This document shows, piece after piece, positions 62,799 to 64,000 of a stretch of 64,000 nt of DNA. A program made the translations under genes and the position numbers. Below the pieces are notes generated by a model. That model saw only the letters and a program-made list of their open reading frames with translations, searched no databases and was not told where the DNA came from. This stretch comes from Marinobacter sp. ATCH36 (lineage in GTDB: Bacteria > Pseudomonadota > Gammaproteobacteria > Pseudomonadales > Oleiphilaceae). Location: contig NZ_JAMJPL010000007.1 of assembly GCF_023555055.1 (NCBI RefSeq), positions 62,001 through 126,000 of the forward strand. Direction: 5' to 3'. Numbering within the stretch: the stretch's first letter is position 1; each line of letters opens with the position of its first letter.

Positions 62799-64000
62799 AT
62801 GCGAGCAAGCCGTTACCTGATTGCCACCCAGAAAGAAACGCCTGCAGATGCCGAAATCATCAGCCACCAGATGATGCTCAGAGCCGGGATGATCCGCAAA
62901 CTGGCCGCTGGACTTTACTCCTGGCTGCCAATGGGGCTCAGAGTGCTGCGCAAGGTGGAGCGTATCGTGCGGGAAGAAATGGACAAAAGCGGCGCGCAGG
63001 AAGTATTGATGCCTGCCGTGCAGCCCGCGGAGTTGTGGCAGGAATCCGGTCGCTGGGAACAATACGGTGGTGAACTGCTGCGAATGAATGACCGCCATGG
63101 CCGCGACTTCTGCTTCGGGCCGACTCACGAAGAGGTGATCACCGACCTCATCCGTAACGAGCTCAAGAGCTATAAGGAACTGCCGGCAAACTTTTACCAG
63201 ATCCAGACCAAGTTCCGGGATGAGCGTCGCCCACGCTTCGGGGTGATGCGTGCCCGGGAATTCATCATGAAGGATGCCTATTCGTTCCATGTGACTGCCG
63301 AGTCCCTGAACGAAACCTATCAGGTCATGCACCGCACCTACTGTGCGATCTTCGATCGCCTGGGGCTGGATTATCGCCCGGTGGAGGCAGACTCCGGCGC
63401 CATTGGCGGCAGCGCTTCCCATGAGTTTCATGTGCTGGCTTCGTCCGGCGAAGACGCCATCGTATTCAGCACCGAAAGCGACTACGCCGCCAATATTGAA
63501 AAGGCTGAAGCCATCGCCCCTGCTGGTGAGCGGCCAGCACCCTCGCAGGACATGACCGAGGTGGCAACGCCGGATAAACGTACCATTGAAGCCGTTGCCG
63601 GTTTCCTCAATGTCGACGCCAGCGCTACCATCAAGACCCTGATGGTCAAGGCCGAAGAAGATGAAAACGGCGACAGCAGCCTGGTCGCGTTGATCCTGCG
63701 GGGCGACCATACCCTCAATGACATCAAGGCAGAACAGCTTGCAGGCGTAGCCGAGCCGCTGACCATGGCGACAGACGAAGAAATCGAGCAGGCCATCGGG
63801 TGCAAGGCCGGCTCCATAGGGCCGGTGAATCTTCCAGTCCCGGTGATTGTTGACCGCAGCGCCGCGCATCTTGCGGACTTTGTCTGCGGCGCCAATAAGG
63901 AAGGCTACCATCTGACCGGCGTAAACTGGGAACGGGATGTACCCATTGGGCGGGTGGAAGACCTGCGAAACGTGGTAGAAGGCGACCCCAGCCCGGACGG
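62799..64000 (+). CDS. proS: Prolyl-tRNA synthetase (ProS), 5' part
   Basis: About 400 N-terminal residues of a bacterial-type class II ProRS; the gene leaves the window at the right edge. ATG 62799 opens [20 protein letters not shown], as in the family. Motif 1 region ([16 protein letters not shown]), motif 2 ([20 protein letters not shown]) and the start of the inserted YbaK-like Ala-tRNA editing domain (from about residue 240, with [11 protein letters not shown]) are visible. The frame stays open to the end. It has no partner gene in view. Confidence 0.96.
   Translation, partial: MRASRYLIATQKETPADAEIISHQMMLRAGMIRKLAAGLYSWLPMGLRVLRKVERIVREEMDKSGAQEVLMPAVQPAELWQESGRWEQYGGELLRMNDRHGRDFCFGPTHEEVITDLIRNELKSYKELPANFYQIQTKFRDERRPRFGVMRAREFIMKDAYSFHVTAESLNETYQVMHRTYCAIFDRLGLDYRPVEADSGAIGGSASHEFHVLASSGEDAIVFSTESDYAANIEKAEAIAPAGERPAPSQDMTEVATPDKRTIEAVAGFLNVDASATIKTLMVKAEEDENGDSSLVALILRGDHTLNDIKAEQLAGVAEPLTMATDEEIEQAIGCKAGSIGPVNLPVPVIVDRSAAHLADFVCGANKEGYHLTGVNWERDVPIGRVEDLRNVVEGDPSPD

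Noticed and set aside
62748-63911. 387-aa open frame on the minus strand
   Set aside because: Antisense of proS, which shows clear ProRS motifs; no ribosome binding site and no recognisable domain.

Overview
The window looks like chromosomal DNA of a marine gammaproteobacterium, most likely Marinobacter or a close relative. This is inferred from gene content and order (methylcitrate operon with a GntR regulator, opgG/opgH/opgD, tol-pal with ruvCAB and aspS, bepA, phaC, guaBA) and from protein sequence style, not from a database search. Most of it is conserved housekeeping sequence with tight operons. Two accessory stretches stand out.

Layout. 1-3760 is a minus-strand propionate (2-methylcitrate) operon, gntR-prpB-prpC-acnD, with REP-like palindromes in every intergenic gap and three operator-like sites upstream of gntR. 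3761-10421 is a minus-strand operon for osmoregulated periplasmic glucans (opgG, an 88-aa ORF, opgH, opgD, AI-2E-type permease), preceded by a gene for an outer-membrane barrel. galU follows at 12.0 kb. 13.2-19.8 kb is an unusual cluster combining a RibD-type reductase, a flippase-like membrane protein, a glycosyltransferase-methyltransferase fusion, a 6-pyruvoyl-tetrahydropterin-synthase-like protein, an MDR dehydrogenase without zinc ligands, a CDP-alcohol phosphatidyltransferase and a YceI protein. I know of no characterised pathway with this set.

20.9-26.5 kb begins at tRNA-Val and carries a more AT-rich insertion: a remnant of an addiction-module antidote, then PAS-PAS-GGDEF-EAL, a KaiC-like double ATPase, a KaiB-like protein and a PAS-GGDEF diguanylate cyclase, all in one direction. 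This looks like a Kai-type switch wired to cyclic-di-GMP turnover.

26.5-35.6 kb holds a UDP-sugar epimerase, an outer-membrane protein, purC-bamC-dapA, a second AI-2E permease, tusA, bepA, nadA and two identical tRNA-Lys genes. 35.6-45.3 kb is a long minus-strand run cpoB-pal-tolB-tolA-tolR-tolQ-ybgC-ruvB-ruvA-ruvC-aspS. A large inverted-repeat element lies in front of aspS, followed by a FabR-like regulator. 46.3-64.0 kb contains a HIT protein, ugd, galE, tadA, phasin-phaC (polyhydroxyalkanoate), guaA/guaB, xseA, prpE (the propionate-activating partner of the operon at the left edge), a cold-shock gene, leuA with a divergent Lrp-type regulator, a TetR-thioesterase pair and the 5' part of proS.

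The genes link up as follows: prpE with prpBC/acnD degrades propionyl-CoA; galU, ugd, galE and the UDP-glucuronate epimerase supply nucleotide sugars, with UDP-glucose also feeding OpgH; Tol-Pal, BamC, BepA and Opg proteins serve the envelope.
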